Shown: positions 8,966-18,735, counted from the first letter of the stretch. The stretch is 64,000 bases of DNA from Arthrobacter sp. U41 (GCF_001750145.1 NZ_CP015732.1:3286001-3350000); one strand, 5' to 3'. Notes: generated from the letters alone by a model not told the origin. Made by a program: numbers and translations.

Positions 8966-9264
8966 CTGATGCCTGCGCGCCACGCGACTATGGTGAGCCT
9001 GATGATCATCTTCCTCCCCGGCGAGTTTCTCGGCCCACCGTTCGTGTGCGGATTGCCGGCTGATGCCGACGGCGCGGCCGATGTCCGTCCAGGATGCCCG
9101 GCGGCCTTGGCGGCTGCGACGGTTTTGTCCAGTCTGTGGCCGGCCTGGTTGTATGCGCGCGCTGCCGCCTCCATACCGACGATGGCTCCCGATGGGGCGA
9201 TGTGCACTTTCCACTCGTCATAGATGGCGTCCTCGACTTCGCCGGAAGCGTTGGCGAATTTCAC
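8966..9264 (-). pseudogene. Frameshifted HTH protein gene downstream of the aldo/keto reductase
   Basis: The minus strand begins with a GTG at 9264 that overlaps the stop of the aldo/keto reductase (GTGA). It encodes about 57 residues, including A-A-R-A-Y-N-Q-A-G-H-R-L-D-K-T-V-A-A-A-K-A-A-G. The text then continues in another frame as S-W-T-D-I-G-R-A-V-G-I-S-R-Q-S-A-H-E-R-W-A, a helix-turn-helix. The frame change lies near 9090-9100. The complete protein would be a small DNA-binding protein of a kind common in Arthrobacter. The stop-start overlap suggests it was the last gene of the fructan operon. A sequencing error cannot be excluded. Confidence 0.55.
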
Positions 9265-10277
9265 GGGCGGATTTTGAAGGACTCCACTTTGGTGGGGTCC
9301 CGTTCAATGACCGGGTCCAGAATGTTTTCGATTCTGGTCACCAGGGCCGGGTCAAGTTTCACTCCGGATGCGGTCGCGGTGTCTATGAGCTGGTCAGGGC
9401 GTGAAGCGCCGACGATGGCTGCGGAGATGTTGGGGTTTTGCAGCACCCAGGCTACGGCGAGTGCGGGCATTGACAGGCCGGCGTCTGCGGCGAGCGGTTT
9501 GAGCTGCTGGACACGGGTGAGGATGTCTTCGGTCAGGTAGCGGTTGTCCGATTTGAGATCGCCGTCCTCTCCTGTGAAGCGGGATGCTGCCGGGGCAGCC
9601 TGGCCGGGGATGTATTTTCCGGTCAGCACGCCTTGGGCCATGGGTGACCAGCAGATCTGTCCCAAGCCCAGCTCCTGGCAGGTGGGAACGACTTCCTTTT
9701 CGATGACCCGCCAGAGAAGGGAGTACTGGGGCTGGTTGGAGATGAGGTGGATACCCAGGTCCCTGGCGAGTACAGCGCCCGCGCGGATTTCATCTACGGT
9801 CCATTCGGAGACTCCGATGTAGTGGGCCTTTCCGGCCCGTACGATGTCGGCGAGGGCCTGCATCGTCTCTTCCAGTGGGGTGTCGTAGTCGTAGCGGTGT
9901 GCCTGGTAAAGGTCTACGTAGTCGGTCTGCAGCCGCTTCAGGGATCCGTTAATGGATTCCATGATGTGCTTGCGGGACAGCCCGCGGTCATTCCGGCCCT
10001 CGCCGGTGGGGAAGTAGACCTTGGTGAAGATCTCGACGCTTTCGCGCCGCACACCGGCTAACGCTTCACCGAGCGTCTGCTCCGCGCGGGTGCCGGCGTA
10101 GGCGTCGGCGGTGTCGAAGGTGGTGATGCCCAGATCCAGGGCCTGCCGGACGCAGTCCGTGGCGGCGTCCTGGTTGATCTGCTCACCGTGGGTGACCCAG
10201 TTCCCGTAGGCGAGTTCGCTGATGTACATGCCGGATGATCCAAGTTTGCGGTATTCCATGTTCGTGGTCTTGTCCAT
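9261..10277 (-). CDS. Aldo/keto reductase
   Basis: A 338-residue (alpha/beta)8 NADP(H)-dependent oxidoreductase. Family features: start M-E-Y-R-K-L-G-S-S-G, catalytic Asp and Tyr in D-T-A-D-A-Y, Lys in I-F-T-K-V-Y-F, His in Y-Q-A-H-R-Y-D, and a C-terminal cofactor segment (I-V-G-A-S-R-P-D-Q-L). The subtype resembles the Kv-beta-like/YghZ group. An internal ATG at residue 7 is an equally good start. It ends the sugar operon, 48 bp after the GH32 gene. It may reduce a carbonyl sugar intermediate or detoxify aldehydes; the substrate is not known. Confidence 0.85.
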   Translation of the reverse strand: MDKTTNMEYRKLGSSGMYISELAYGNWVTHGEQINQDAATDCVRQALDLGITTFDTADAYAGTRAEQTLGEALAGVRRESVEIFTKVYFPTGEGRNDRGLSRKHIMESINGSLKRLQTDYVDLYQAHRYDYDTPLEETMQALADIVRAGKAHYIGVSEWTVDEIRAGAVLARDLGIHLISNQPQYSLLWRVIEKEVVPTCQELGLGQICWSPMAQGVLTGKYIPGQAAPAASRFTGEDGDLKSDNRYLTEDILTRVQQLKPLAADAGLSMPALAVAWVLQNPNISAAIVGASRPDQLIDTATASGVKLDPALVTRIENILDPVIERDPTKVESFKIRP

Positions 10278-10325
10278 ATCTGGTTGTGTATTCGGGTTTG
10301 TGGCGCCATCTGTGGCACGCGGGGC

Positions 10326-11831
10326 CTATATCAAGGGCGTGATCGTCAGGCTCTCGAATGTTGCCGAGCCGCCGTGGGCGTAGATGGAGACTCCGGTGCT
10401 TGTTTTGTCCGGGAAGATCAGGTCGGTGAGCACGAGCTCGCCGTGTTGGGCGAAGACCTCAACGGAGCAGTGGTCGACGTAGATCTTCAGCCTGTATCGG
10501 CCGTCCCGGGCGGTGATGGGGGCGGTGTCGACGGAAGGGAATCCATCATGGAAGCCAGTGTCACCCGAGGCGGTTCGATCGAGGATGAGGCGGCCTTGGG
10601 CGGGGTTGATGCCGATTCGGGTTCCTTCCGTGCCGCTCCCACGAACGATGAGGCCGAATTCTTCGCCCGTGCCTGCCGTGAACTCGGCTTCGATGAGCTG
10701 AACCGTGCCGGTGGCGGCAGGGATGGGGCGTGTTTCCCCGGCCAAATGGATGGGGCCGTCCTGAACTGCCGGTGACTCATCGCGGCATATGGCTTCCTCG
10801 ACGACGTTCTGGATTAGTCTGGTGCGGCCGCCAATGGTGGCCAGGGAGAGTTCCCGGGGCAGAGACATGGGGCTCCGCCAGGGTGAAGTCGGGATCTGAT
10901 TGGCATAGTCCCAGTTGTTCATCCAGCCGATCATGATCCGTCTGCCGTCGGGGGCGTCGCTGAAGGAGACGGCGGCGTAGTAATCCCGTCCCCAGTCCAG
11001 CCAGTTGTACTCCTGAAGGCGGTCGGGGTCCTGGTCCCCGCTGGTGATGGTGGAGTCGGAGGTGAATTTGACGCCGTCGAAGTCTCCAGTGAAGTACTGC
11101 CCGGCTGAACCGCCGTTCGGGCCGCCGGGGTTCAGATTCACCGTCAGAACCCATTTCAGCTCCGGTGGATTGCCGTCCACCGGCAGGGCAAACAGGTCCG
11201 GACATTCCCAGATGCCTCCGGTGGCGTTGGCGGGGCCGAAATCGCTCAGGTGTTCCCAGGTTTTCAGGTCCTCGGACTTGTAGAGGACTACTTTGTAGTC
11301 TTCGGCTTCGACGGCCGCCATCACCCAGTAGGAGCCGGCCCCGCCGTTGTAGCGGAAAACTTTCGGATCACGGAAGTTGGCCGAGTTGCGGCTGAGCACG
11401 GGATTGCCAGCGTGTTTTTTCCAAGTGAAGCCGCCGTCCAGACTGTAGGCCAGTGACTGCGCCTGGACGCCGTGCAACGGCGAGGCGTCCTTGTAGGCGC
11501 TGGTGTAGACGGCTACCAGCGGGGGCGCCGTTTCGGTGCCGAGCCCGCTGCTGTTTTGGCTGTCGAATACGATGCTGCCGGAGAAGATATCCTCCTGCTC
11601 GTCGCAGGCAATCGCGACAGGCTGTTCAGTCCAGTCAGCGAGGTTCTCCGACGTGGCGTGGCCCCAGGACATGTTCCCCCAGGTATTTCCGAAGGGATTG
11701 TTTTGATAGTAGAGGTGGTAGAGGCCTTGGTGGTGGATCAGCCCGTTGGGATCGTTGAGCCAGGTGTTTCGGGCCGTGTAGTGCAGGGCGGGCCGGAATG
11801 CTTCCGGGTGTGTGGTGGTCACGGCCGTCAT
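10326..11831 (-). CDS. Glycoside hydrolase family 32 beta-fructosidase (intracellular)
   Basis: A 501-residue GH32 enzyme with the three family signatures: W-L-N-D-P-N-G (Asp nucleophile), F-R-D-P-K-V-F (transition-state Asp) and W-E-C-P-D-L-F (acid/base Glu). The C-terminal beta-sandwich holds D-H-C-S-V-E-V-F-A. It hydrolyses beta-fructosyl bonds in sucrose, inulin- or levan-type oligosaccharides. No signal peptide is visible, so it should act on imported substrate. The ATG at 11831 is preferred; a TTG at 11867 would add 12 residues, and neither has a clear ribosome site. A close paralogue lies at 24643-26178 in the divergent operon. Confidence 0.9.
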   Translation of the reverse strand: MTAVTTTHPEAFRPALHYTARNTWLNDPNGLIHHQGLYHLYYQNNPFGNTWGNMSWGHATSENLADWTEQPVAIACDEQEDIFSGSIVFDSQNSSGLGTETAPPLVAVYTSAYKDASPLHGVQAQSLAYSLDGGFTWKKHAGNPVLSRNSANFRDPKVFRYNGGAGSYWVMAAVEAEDYKVVLYKSEDLKTWEHLSDFGPANATGGIWECPDLFALPVDGNPPELKWVLTVNLNPGGPNGGSAGQYFTGDFDGVKFTSDSTITSGDQDPDRLQEYNWLDWGRDYYAAVSFSDAPDGRRIMIGWMNNWDYANQIPTSPWRSPMSLPRELSLATIGGRTRLIQNVVEEAICRDESPAVQDGPIHLAGETRPIPAATGTVQLIEAEFTAGTGEEFGLIVRGSGTEGTRIGINPAQGRLILDRTASGDTGFHDGFPSVDTAPITARDGRYRLKIYVDHCSVEVFAQHGELVLTDLIFPDKTSTGVSIYAHGGSATFESLTITPLI

Positions 11832-11931
11832 GGGAGGTGTACTCGTTTCAGGTTCGGGATGGGGCAAGGAAGGGCCTGGGTCTTGCGGTGATCGTCAGGT
11901 TGGCCGCGGTGTTGGAGCCGGAAAGTGGTGG

Positions 11932-12855
11932 TCAGCTGACCAGGCGTGCCCGCATTTCCACCGATGAGGGTAGGTCCGCTCCTGGGCGGCCCACGGTGAT
12001 GGCGGCTGCCATGGATGCCATGCGGGCGATCTGTTCGAGAATGGGCGGAGCCAGGCCCTCGCCTCCTCGGGTCAGAAGCCCCAGGATGAGGGCCGCCATG
12101 TAGGCATCCCCTGCACCGATGGTGTCCGCGACAACGGATTCCACGGAGGGGACGCTTATTTCCGTGTCTGCGGTGAGCAGGAAGGATCCTTCTGATCCGC
12201 GGGTGACTACGACCAGATCCGTGCCGAGTCCGCGTATGTGGCGGGCAGCCTCCTCCGGCGACCTGCGCGGATACAACCATGCGGCGTCCTCGTCGCTGAG
12301 TTTCACGACGTCCGTGAGGGGAACGAGATCTTCGAAGATGGTTCTGGCTTCGTGATGGCTGCCGAGCAGTTCGGGCCGGATGTTGGGATCATAGGTGACA
12401 GTGCTGAGGTCTGCGCAGTGCTGCAGGAGGGACTTCACGCCTGCGGCTCCCGGGGCGAGGAAGCTGGCGATCGACCCGGCGTGCAGGAGCTTGGGAAGGT
12501 ACGTCGGGGCAACCGGGGCCAGTTGCCAGACGAGGTCAAAGGAATAGGTTGCGGACCCGTCGTCGGCCAGTGTTGCGGTGGCGGTCGATGTAGCGGCGGC
12601 GGACTGGGAGCCTGGGAGTATATGGACACCTGCGCCGGTGAGGTGGCTGCTGATGGCAAGACCCCGGTCATCCGTGCCGATGGAGGTCAGGAACCCTGTC
12701 GACACATCCAGACGGGCGAGTCCGTAGGCCACATTGGCAGGTGAGCCCCCGGGGTGCTCAGTGACGCCGTCCCCTGTGTGGACCACGTCGATGAGTGCTT
12801 CGCCGACAACGATCACCTCGGGTATGCCGGAGAGCGCGGCAGCGGGTTTCATCAT
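11932..12855 (-). CDS. PfkB-family carbohydrate kinase (fructokinase)
   Basis: A 307-residue ribokinase-fold sugar kinase. The N-terminal strand (V-I-V-V-G-E-A-L-I-D-V-V) and P-G-G-S-P-A-N-V-A-Y-G-L-A-R-L form the sugar-binding signature. D-T-I-G-A-G-D-A-Y-M-A-A is the C-terminal signature with the catalytic Asp. The start is the first of two tandem ATGs, preceded by AGGAAAG. It phosphorylates the fructose released by the GH32 enzyme downstream. It sits between the ABC importer genes and GH32, so import, hydrolysis and phosphorylation are encoded in one transcript. Confidence 0.9.
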   Translation of the reverse strand: MMKPAAALSGIPEVIVVGEALIDVVHTGDGVTEHPGGSPANVAYGLARLDVSTGFLTSIGTDDRGLAISSHLTGAGVHILPGSQSAAATSTATATLADDGSATYSFDLVWQLAPVAPTYLPKLLHAGSIASFLAPGAAGVKSLLQHCADLSTVTYDPNIRPELLGSHHEARTIFEDLVPLTDVVKLSDEDAAWLYPRRSPEEAARHIRGLGTDLVVVTRGSEGSFLLTADTEISVPSVESVVADTIGAGDAYMAALILGLLTRGGEGLAPPILEQIARMASMAAAITVGRPGADLPSSVEMRARLVS

Positions 12856-12950
12856 GGGATTCTTTCCTGGTCTTTCGGTAGCCTGCAGCGAAGCTGTTTG
12901 GGTCTGACGCCGCGGAGAAGGCGGCCTGTCGGGTGGCGGGCTGGGGGCCG

Positions 12951-13901
12951 TCAGGCGGCAGATTCCGGCACTTTCAGCGCCCAATGGGATTCGCTGAGGG
13001 TGACACGTTCGCCGGTGCCCCGGCTGGCGTTCCGCTCCGTGGCATCCCTCTTCGGCGGGCGGACGGTCTGGGTCCTGCGGGCGTCAGGTACGGCGGAGAG
13101 CAGCAACTGTGTGTACGGGTGATGGGGGGCGGTCATCAGCTCGATGCTCTCACCGCCCTCGACCAGGTCCCCGGCGCACATCACCATGGTTGTGTCCGCG
13201 ATGTAGCGTGCGGATGCGAGGTCGTGGGTGATATAGAGCATGGACACCCCCCGTTCATCGCGGAGTTTGCGCATCAGATTGAGAATTCCGATGCGGACCG
13301 AGACGTCGAGCATTGACGTGGGTTCGTCGGCCAGTATAATTTCCGGTTCCACTGCCAGGGCTCTGGCGATGGCGACGCGCTGCCGTTGTCCGCCGGAGAG
13401 CTGGTGGGGGTATCGGTCCAGCATCTGCTCGCCCAGGCCGACTGTTGCCATTAGTTCACGCAGTTTGAGTTTGAGGGCCTTGGGGCTGTCGTTTTCTCCG
13501 TGAAGCTGTAGGGGACGCGTCAGGAAGTGCTCGATGCGGTGTGCCGGGTTGAGGGATCCGAAGGGGTCCTGGAAGACCATTTGGACCTTGCTTCGGTATT
13601 TCATTGACGCCCGACGCCGTTCGGTGGAAAAGATGTCTTGTCCGTCAATGATGAGTTGTCCGCCTGTGGGCTGCTCAAGGCGGGCGAGGATGCGGGCGAT
13701 GGTGCTTTTTCCGCTGCCGGATTCCCCGACAAGTGCCACAATCTCGCCGTGGTTGATGTCAAAGGAGACGTCGTTTACCGCGCGTACGGTCGAACGGAAG
13801 GGAAAGCTTCCCAGATGATAGTCCTTGCTCAGGTTGCGTACCTGGACCAGGGGCTCGGTCCCCGTTTCGGGGCGGGATGAGGTGCTGTGTTCGGGGCTCA
13901 T
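12951..13901 (-). CDS. ABC transporter ATP-binding protein, Dpp/Opp type (DppF-like)
   Basis: A 316-residue ATPase with Walker A G-E-S-G-S-G-K-S-T, signature L-S-G-G-Q-R-Q-R and Walker B I-I-L-A-D-E-P-T-S. The C-terminal extension H-H-P-Y-T-Q-L-L-L-S-A-V-P-D is typical of the oligopeptide/dipeptide ATPase family. The ATG at 13901 overlaps the upstream ATPase stop (ATGA), so the two subunits are translationally coupled. It powers the importer encoded at 13898-18684, probably for fructo-oligosaccharides given its neighbours. Confidence 0.9.
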   Translation of the reverse strand: MSPEHSTSSRPETGTEPLVQVRNLSKDYHLGSFPFRSTVRAVNDVSFDINHGEIVALVGESGSGKSTIARILARLEQPTGGQLIIDGQDIFSTERRRASMKYRSKVQMVFQDPFGSLNPAHRIEHFLTRPLQLHGENDSPKALKLKLRELMATVGLGEQMLDRYPHQLSGGQRQRVAIARALAVEPEIILADEPTSMLDVSVRIGILNLMRKLRDERGVSMLYITHDLASARYIADTTMVMCAGDLVEGGESIELMTAPHHPYTQLLLSAVPDARRTQTVRPPKRDATERNASRGTGERVTLSESHWALKVPESAA

Positions 13902-14935
13902 CGGCGTGACCTTTCGCGGGGGACAACATATTCGGGTACGAGCAGGCACGCTGCGTCGTGGTTTTCGGCTTTTGGAAGGAGCGGTGGCTCGACGGTGGTG
14001 CACGCGTCGATGGCGAGCGGGCACCGGGGGTGGAAGCGGCAGCCGGTGGGAGGGTGGGCTATATTCGGTGGGGCGTCCGGGATGCCTGTCAACTCCACTC
14101 TCGGGCCGGTCAGCGGAGGGAACGCTCCCATGAGGGCGTTGGTGTAGGGGTGAAGCGGTTTGTCCAGCATGTCCTTGGAGGGAGCGACCTCGACCAGCTT
14201 TCCCGCATACATCACGGCCATGCGGTGGGAGAGCTCGACCATGAGTGAGATGTCGTGGGTGATGAACAGAATGGAAAACCCCAGCCGATGCTGAAGTTCT
14301 TTAATCTGGTGCATGATTTCCTGCTGAACGACCACGTCCAGGGCCGTGGTGGGTTCGTCCATGATGAGAAGGGAGGGTTTGAGCGCCAGCGCGATCGCGA
14401 TCACGGCCCGCTGGCGCATTCCGCCGGAGAGCTGGTGCGGGTAGGACTTGAGGCGGTCGGGGCTGATGTCGACAAGTTTCAGCAGCTCCGCGGCACGTTT
14501 GCGGGCCGCTTTCTTGGGCATCCGTTCATGTGTGGTGAAGACATCGACGATCTGATCTCCGATGGTCATGACGGGGTTCAGGGAGTTCATCGCGCTTTGG
14601 AAGACCATGGCCACGTCGCGCCAGCGGGTGCGTCGCAGTTCTTCTTCACCCAGATGAAGGAGATTCGTTCCGTTGAGCTCGATGGAGCCGGCCGTGATTT
14701 TTGCCGGGGTCTGCAGGAGCCGCATGACCGCGTTTGCGATGGTGGACTTGCCGCAGCCTGATTCACCGGCGAGGCCGAACACTTCTCCGGCGCCTATGTC
14801 GAAGCTGACTCCATCCACGGCGGTAACGTTTCCGCTTTCGGCCGTGTATTGGACCTGCAGGTTTTTCACGCTCAGCACGGGAGCGGCGGCGGTACTGCCG
14901 ATGTTTCCCCGGTCCTGTTCAGTCAGGGTTTGCAT
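13898..14935 (-). CDS. ABC transporter ATP-binding protein, Dpp/Opp type (DppD-like)
   Basis: A 345-residue ATPase with G-E-S-G-C-G-K-S-T (Walker A), L-S-G-G-M-R-Q-R (signature) and L-L-I-M-D-E-P-T-T (Walker B). The C-terminal oligo_HPY region contains [12 protein letters not shown] and the Cys-rich [15 protein letters not shown]. In Dpp/Opp ATPases these cysteines can hold a [4Fe-4S] cluster. It pairs with the DppF-like gene as a heterodimer and starts 3 bp after the permease stop. Confidence 0.9.
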   Translation of the reverse strand: MQTLTEQDRGNIGSTAAAPVLSVKNLQVQYTAESGNVTAVDGVSFDIGAGEVFGLAGESGCGKSTIANAVMRLLQTPAKITAGSIELNGTNLLHLGEEELRRTRWRDVAMVFQSAMNSLNPVMTIGDQIVDVFTTHERMPKKAARKRAAELLKLVDISPDRLKSYPHQLSGGMRQRAVIAIALALKPSLLIMDEPTTALDVVVQQEIMHQIKELQHRLGFSILFITHDISLMVELSHRMAVMYAGKLVEVAPSKDMLDKPLHPYTNALMGAFPPLTGPRVELTGIPDAPPNIAHPPTGCRFHPRCPLAIDACTTVEPPLLPKAENHDAACLLVPEYVVPRERSRR

Positions 14936-14938
14936 CTG

Positions 14939-15877
14939 TCAGCCTTTCTTTTCCACGCGCAGGCGGGGGTTGGTGATTTCATCGACGGCGTAGTTGATCA
15001 GGGCCAGGGCGAATGCGACGACGGCGATGGCGACGCCTGAGGGCAGGAGCACCCACCAGTCGCCGGTCATGAGGGCGCCGTCGTTGTTTGCCCAATAGAG
15101 GTTGGTTCCCCAGCTGACGGACCCGGTATCGCCGAGCCCCAGGAACTCCAGGCCTGCCTGGGCGCCGATGCCGTAAATGACGCAGCCGAGCAGGGTGCTC
15201 ATGACGATGGATGCCATGTTGGGCAGGATTTCCCGGAACATGATGCGCCAGGCTTTCTCACCGGTCACCACGGCGGCGGCGACGAAGTCCTTGCTGCGCA
15301 GGGACAGTGCCTGGGAGCGGAGCACACGGGCGCTGCCTGCCCAGCCGGTGATGACCAGGACGACGACGACGGTGGCGGGGCCCGGCGGCAGGAATGCGGC
15401 GAGAACCACCAGGAGTGGAAGTCCGGGGATGAGCAGGAAAATGTTGGTCAGCAGCGAGAGTAGTTCGTCGATGGCTTTGCCGAAGTACGCGGAGGCGATG
15501 CCGACGAGACAGCCGATGAAGGTCGCCGCTATGCCTACGATGAATCCGACCGTCAGTGAGCTTCGCGATCCCCACAGGGTGAGGGCGAGCACGTCCTGGC
15601 CTTTGGAGGTAGTTCCGAGCAGGTGGTTCGCGGATGGCGCCAAGGATGCTTCGGGGCCGAAGTCGGAGGGGTTTCCCGGTGCCAGGAGGGGTGCCAGCAG
15701 TGCCAGGAGGGCAAATACGACCAGGACGGCCAGTCCGAAGAGGGCCTTTTTGTTCGTGAGGATGCCGTGGACGAACCCTCCGTGGACCAGGCGTCCGGGG
15801 ACCGGAGGTTCCGGTACTTGAACGGTGGGGTTACCGGCCGTGGTGCTCGCGGTAGGTGTTGAGTCTGTGAGTGACAT
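14939..15877 (-). CDS. ABC transporter permease, DppC-like
   Basis: A 312-residue inner-membrane permease with an N-terminal cytoplasmic tail and about six hydrophobic segments. The first is A-L-F-G-L-A-V-L-V-V-F-A-L-L-A-L-L-A-P. The binding-protein-dependent transport motif is around V-V-T-G-E-K-A-W-R-I-M-F-R-E-I-L-P-N (EAA loop). The C-terminal L-I-N-Y-A-V-D-E-I-T-N-P-R-L-R is characteristic of DppC. It forms the membrane pore with the DppB-like protein encoded upstream. Confidence 0.88.
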   Translation of the reverse strand: MSLTDSTPTASTTAGNPTVQVPEPPVPGRLVHGGFVHGILTNKKALFGLAVLVVFALLALLAPLLAPGNPSDFGPEASLAPSANHLLGTTSKGQDVLALTLWGSRSSLTVGFIVGIAATFIGCLVGIASAYFGKAIDELLSLLTNIFLLIPGLPLLVVLAAFLPPGPATVVVVLVITGWAGSARVLRSQALSLRSKDFVAAAVVTGEKAWRIMFREILPNMASIVMSTLLGCVIYGIGAQAGLEFLGLGDTGSVSWGTNLYWANNDGALMTGDWWVLLPSGVAIAVVAFALALINYAVDEITNPRLRVEKKG

Positions 15878-15890
15878 GGGGGACCTGTTT

Positions 15891-16868
15891 CTAGCTGACC
15901 CGGACCCGGGGGTCCAGCCGTACGTAAATGATGTCGACCAGGAAGTTAGCTGCCAGCACGGCGGCGGTGATGGTCAGGAAGATGCCTTGGGTCAGCGGGT
16001 AGTCCAGTGCCTGGACGGAGGTCAGGAGCTGGTAGCCGATGCCCGGGTACGCGAACACGGTTTCGGTGAGGAGAGCGCCGCCGACGACGAAGCCAAGGGA
16101 CATGCCGAACGACGTGACGGAGGGCAGCATGGCGTTGCGTGCCGCGTACTGGAACATGATCCGTGCCGGACGGAGTCCCTTGGCCCGGGCCATCGTGATG
16201 TAGTCCTCAGCGGTGGTGGCGATCATGGTGTTGCGCATCCCCAGCATCCAGCCGCCGATGGAGACCAGGACGATGGTCAGGGCCGGGAGGATGAGGTGAA
16301 CGGCTACGTCGCCGATGTATTCGAGTGAGAACGCGGGGCTGAGCCCTGTGGAGAAGGCATGGCTCAGAGGCAGCCAGCCCAGAGTTATCCCGAACAGATA
16401 GAGAGCGGCCATGGCCAGCCAAAAGTAGGGAAATGATCCGACGAAAATCAGCAGCGGAGGAAAGACGGAATCCAGGAACTTTCCGCGCCGCCACGCTGCC
16501 AGAATGCCGAGGAAATTGCCCAGAATGACGGCAATAACCAGGGAGGTGCCGCCGAGCAGGAGGGTCCATCCGATCTGTGCTCCAATCACCTCCGAAACGG
16601 GGGCGGGGAACCGGGACAGCGAGATGCCCATGTCCCCACGGAAAATGTTGCCGATGTAGGCGATGTACTGCTCCCATAGGGGCCGGTCGTCCAGGCCGAA
16701 GAGCCGCCGGAGCGCATCCACCTGGTCCGGGCGCATCTGAGACTGGACTTGGGAGAACATTCTGCTGACAGGGTCCCCGGGCATCAGCCTCGGGAGGAAG
16801 AAATTCAAGGTGATACAGGCCCAGAAGGCGATGATGTAGAACCCCAGGCGGCGGAGGAGGAATACCAT
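15891..16868 (-). CDS. ABC transporter permease, DppB-like
   Basis: A 325-residue permease starting at the ATG 16868 (M-V-F-L-L-R-R-L-G-F-Y-I-I-A-F), just after a purine-rich stretch. A longer upstream reading lacks family similarity. It shows DppB hallmarks: L-P-R-L-M-P-G-D-P after the first membrane helix, the EAA-loop region A-R-A-K-G-L-R-P-A-R-I-M-F-Q-Y-A-A-R-N-A, and the C-terminal D-I-I-Y-V-R-L-D-P-R-V-R. It is the partner of DppC in the same operon. Confidence 0.88.
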   Translation of the reverse strand: MVFLLRRLGFYIIAFWACITLNFFLPRLMPGDPVSRMFSQVQSQMRPDQVDALRRLFGLDDRPLWEQYIAYIGNIFRGDMGISLSRFPAPVSEVIGAQIGWTLLLGGTSLVIAVILGNFLGILAAWRRGKFLDSVFPPLLIFVGSFPYFWLAMAALYLFGITLGWLPLSHAFSTGLSPAFSLEYIGDVAVHLILPALTIVLVSIGGWMLGMRNTMIATTAEDYITMARAKGLRPARIMFQYAARNAMLPSVTSFGMSLGFVVGGALLTETVFAYPGIGYQLLTSVQALDYPLTQGIFLTITAAVLAANFLVDIIYVRLDPRVRVS

Positions 16869-17007
16869 GATTCCGCTTCTTTCTTGATGATTGTTGCGCC
16901 GCCCGGGGATCGGTCCGGGTCCGGCAGGTGGTAACGGTGCGGGTGCCGTGTGTCCAGCGGCTTTGGTGGCTGTTAGGGGCAGGTTGCCCCGAACAGCCAC
17001 CTGATGC

Positions 17008-18684
17008 CTACTTGGCCGGCTTGAGCGAGGTCAGAACCAGGACAGTGGTGGCGGATCGGGCCGAGAGCGTTGCATACGGGTTATCCTTGCTGGGCCAGCC
17101 CGTGAATCGCTGGTCGGTGTAGGCGCCCCACTCCGGGCTGGAAAACAGCGGGATCACCGGGGCTACGTCATTGAAGCGTGCCTGCAGTGTGTCTACGACG
17201 GTCTTCTGCGCTGCCGGGTCCGCCGTCGCCGCGAGCTTGTCGAGCGTTGCGGTCGCTTCCGGGTCACCGAATCGGTGGTAGTTTTCGTTGGCCTTTTCGC
17301 CGACCGGCACAACAACCTTCTGTGACATTACGCCGCGGTAGAACTCGTAGGGCGTCGCGCCGCTGTTGCTCCAGACGATGCCGCTGTCGAAGGATCCGTC
17401 CGTGTAGCCGGAGACGACCTGGGACCAGTCAGGGGAGTTGACCTCGAGCTTCACGCCGAGTTTTTCCATGTTCTTGGAGATGATCTGGCCGACGGAGAGC
17501 CAGTCCGAGGAAGCCGAGCCGACTGAGAACTTGAACTGGAACGGCTTGCCGTCCTTGAGGGTGCGGATACCGTCGGTTCCCTTTTTGTAGCCGGCGTCAT
17601 CGAGCATCTGGTTGGCTTTGTCCACGTTCAGCTTCGTCCAGTCGCACTTGTCAACGATGCTCTGGTCGCGCCAGCTGTTATAGGCGTCGCTGAGGCCGGT
17701 GCAGTCGGCCGGATGGGTGTAGCCTGACATGCCCAGGCTGGTCACCTGATCGCGGTCCACGGCCATGCTGAGTGCTTTGCGTACGATTGGATCGTTAAAG
17801 GGTGCCTTGGTGGTGTTCAGCTGCCAGTTGATCGTGCCTCCGGTGGTGGGGTACCAGAAGTGCCGGTGCGCCGGATCCTTGTCGATAAAGGTTTTCTGGA
17901 CGTTGGGGATGAACTGGTCGCTCCAGTCCACGTCACCGTTCTGCAGGGCGAGGTTGGCTCCGGAGTTGCCAGCGAATGCGAGCATCCTGATGCCGGTGAG
18001 CTGCTGTTTTTCCGGCTGCCAGTAGTTAGGGTTCTTCTCCACTTCGAATGACTGTGCCTGGAAATTGGAGACCTGTGTGTAGGGGCCGGTGCCTACCGGG
18101 TTGTCGTTGGTGGCCTTTGCCGGGTCCGCGATCTGGGACCAGACATGCTTGGGGGCGATGACCTGCTGGCCGACTTCGTAAAGTCCGGGGGCGTAGGGCT
18201 TGTTGAAATCGAAGCGGACTGTGTGTGCGTCGACGGCGGAGACGTTGGCCAGGTAGTCGAATCCGCCTTGGATCTCTTTTTGGAGTTCAAAGCTGTACAC
18301 AACGTCGTCGGCTGTCAGAGGCTGTCCGTCTGACCATTTAACCCCGTCGCGGAGCGTGAATGTCACGCCCATGCCGTCTTCGTCTGCTTTCCAGGAAGTC
18401 CCGAGCCAAGGTACGGGTTCCCCCTTGACAGCGTTGACGATCAGCAGGGGCTCGAAGACCGACTGCTTAGTCATCGGAAGCGCTTTCGGGGAGAACGGGT
18501 TGAAGTTGCTGGTGAACGTCGCGGTGTCCTCCCGGGGAATTGTCAGGAGGCCGTTGGAGGAGCCCCCACCGTTTGCTGTGCCTCCGGATGTGTCTCCGGC
18601 GCTGCAGCCGGTTAGAGCCAGCGCGCCGATCGCCAGTGTGGCTGCAACAACCGTCAGTGACCTTATGGGATGGATTTTGGGCAT
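17008..18684 (-). CDS. ABC transporter solute-binding lipoprotein, family 5 (DppA/OppA-like)
   Basis: A 558-residue extracytoplasmic protein. The signal sequence has lipobox A-L-T-G-C, giving a lipid-anchored Cys near residue 27. Family 5 text follows: F-E-P-L-L, W-K-A-D-E-D-G, F-T-L-R-D-G-V-K-W-S-D-G-Q-P-L-T-A-D-D-V-V-Y-S. Family 5 proteins usually bind peptides, but some bind oligosaccharides. Placement between a LacI regulator and fructokinase/GH32 genes suggests a fructan-derived ligand here; this is inference. It is 51 bp downstream of the lacI gene and likely co-transcribed with it. Confidence 0.88.
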   Translation of the reverse strand: MPKIHPIRSLTVVAATLAIGALALTGCSAGDTSGGTANGGGSSNGLLTIPREDTATFTSNFNPFSPKALPMTKQSVFEPLLIVNAVKGEPVPWLGTSWKADEDGMGVTFTLRDGVKWSDGQPLTADDVVYSFELQKEIQGGFDYLANVSAVDAHTVRFDFNKPYAPGLYEVGQQVIAPKHVWSQIADPAKATNDNPVGTGPYTQVSNFQAQSFEVEKNPNYWQPEKQQLTGIRMLAFAGNSGANLALQNGDVDWSDQFIPNVQKTFIDKDPAHRHFWYPTTGGTINWQLNTTKAPFNDPIVRKALSMAVDRDQVTSLGMSGYTHPADCTGLSDAYNSWRDQSIVDKCDWTKLNVDKANQMLDDAGYKKGTDGIRTLKDGKPFQFKFSVGSASSDWLSVGQIISKNMEKLGVKLEVNSPDWSQVVSGYTDGSFDSGIVWSNSGATPYEFYRGVMSQKVVVPVGEKANENYHRFGDPEATATLDKLAATADPAAQKTVVDTLQARFNDVAPVIPLFSSPEWGAYTDQRFTGWPSKDNPYATLSARSATTVLVLTSLKPAK

Positions 18685-18735
18685 GAGGGAACTCGTTTCG
18701 TCAGTGGAATGGAGAGAGTTAGCGGGTGGTGGACG

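Noticed and set aside
10326..11831. Secreted levanase
   Set aside because: No signal peptide or cell-wall anchor is visible at either possible start, so an intracellular beta-fructosidase is better supported.
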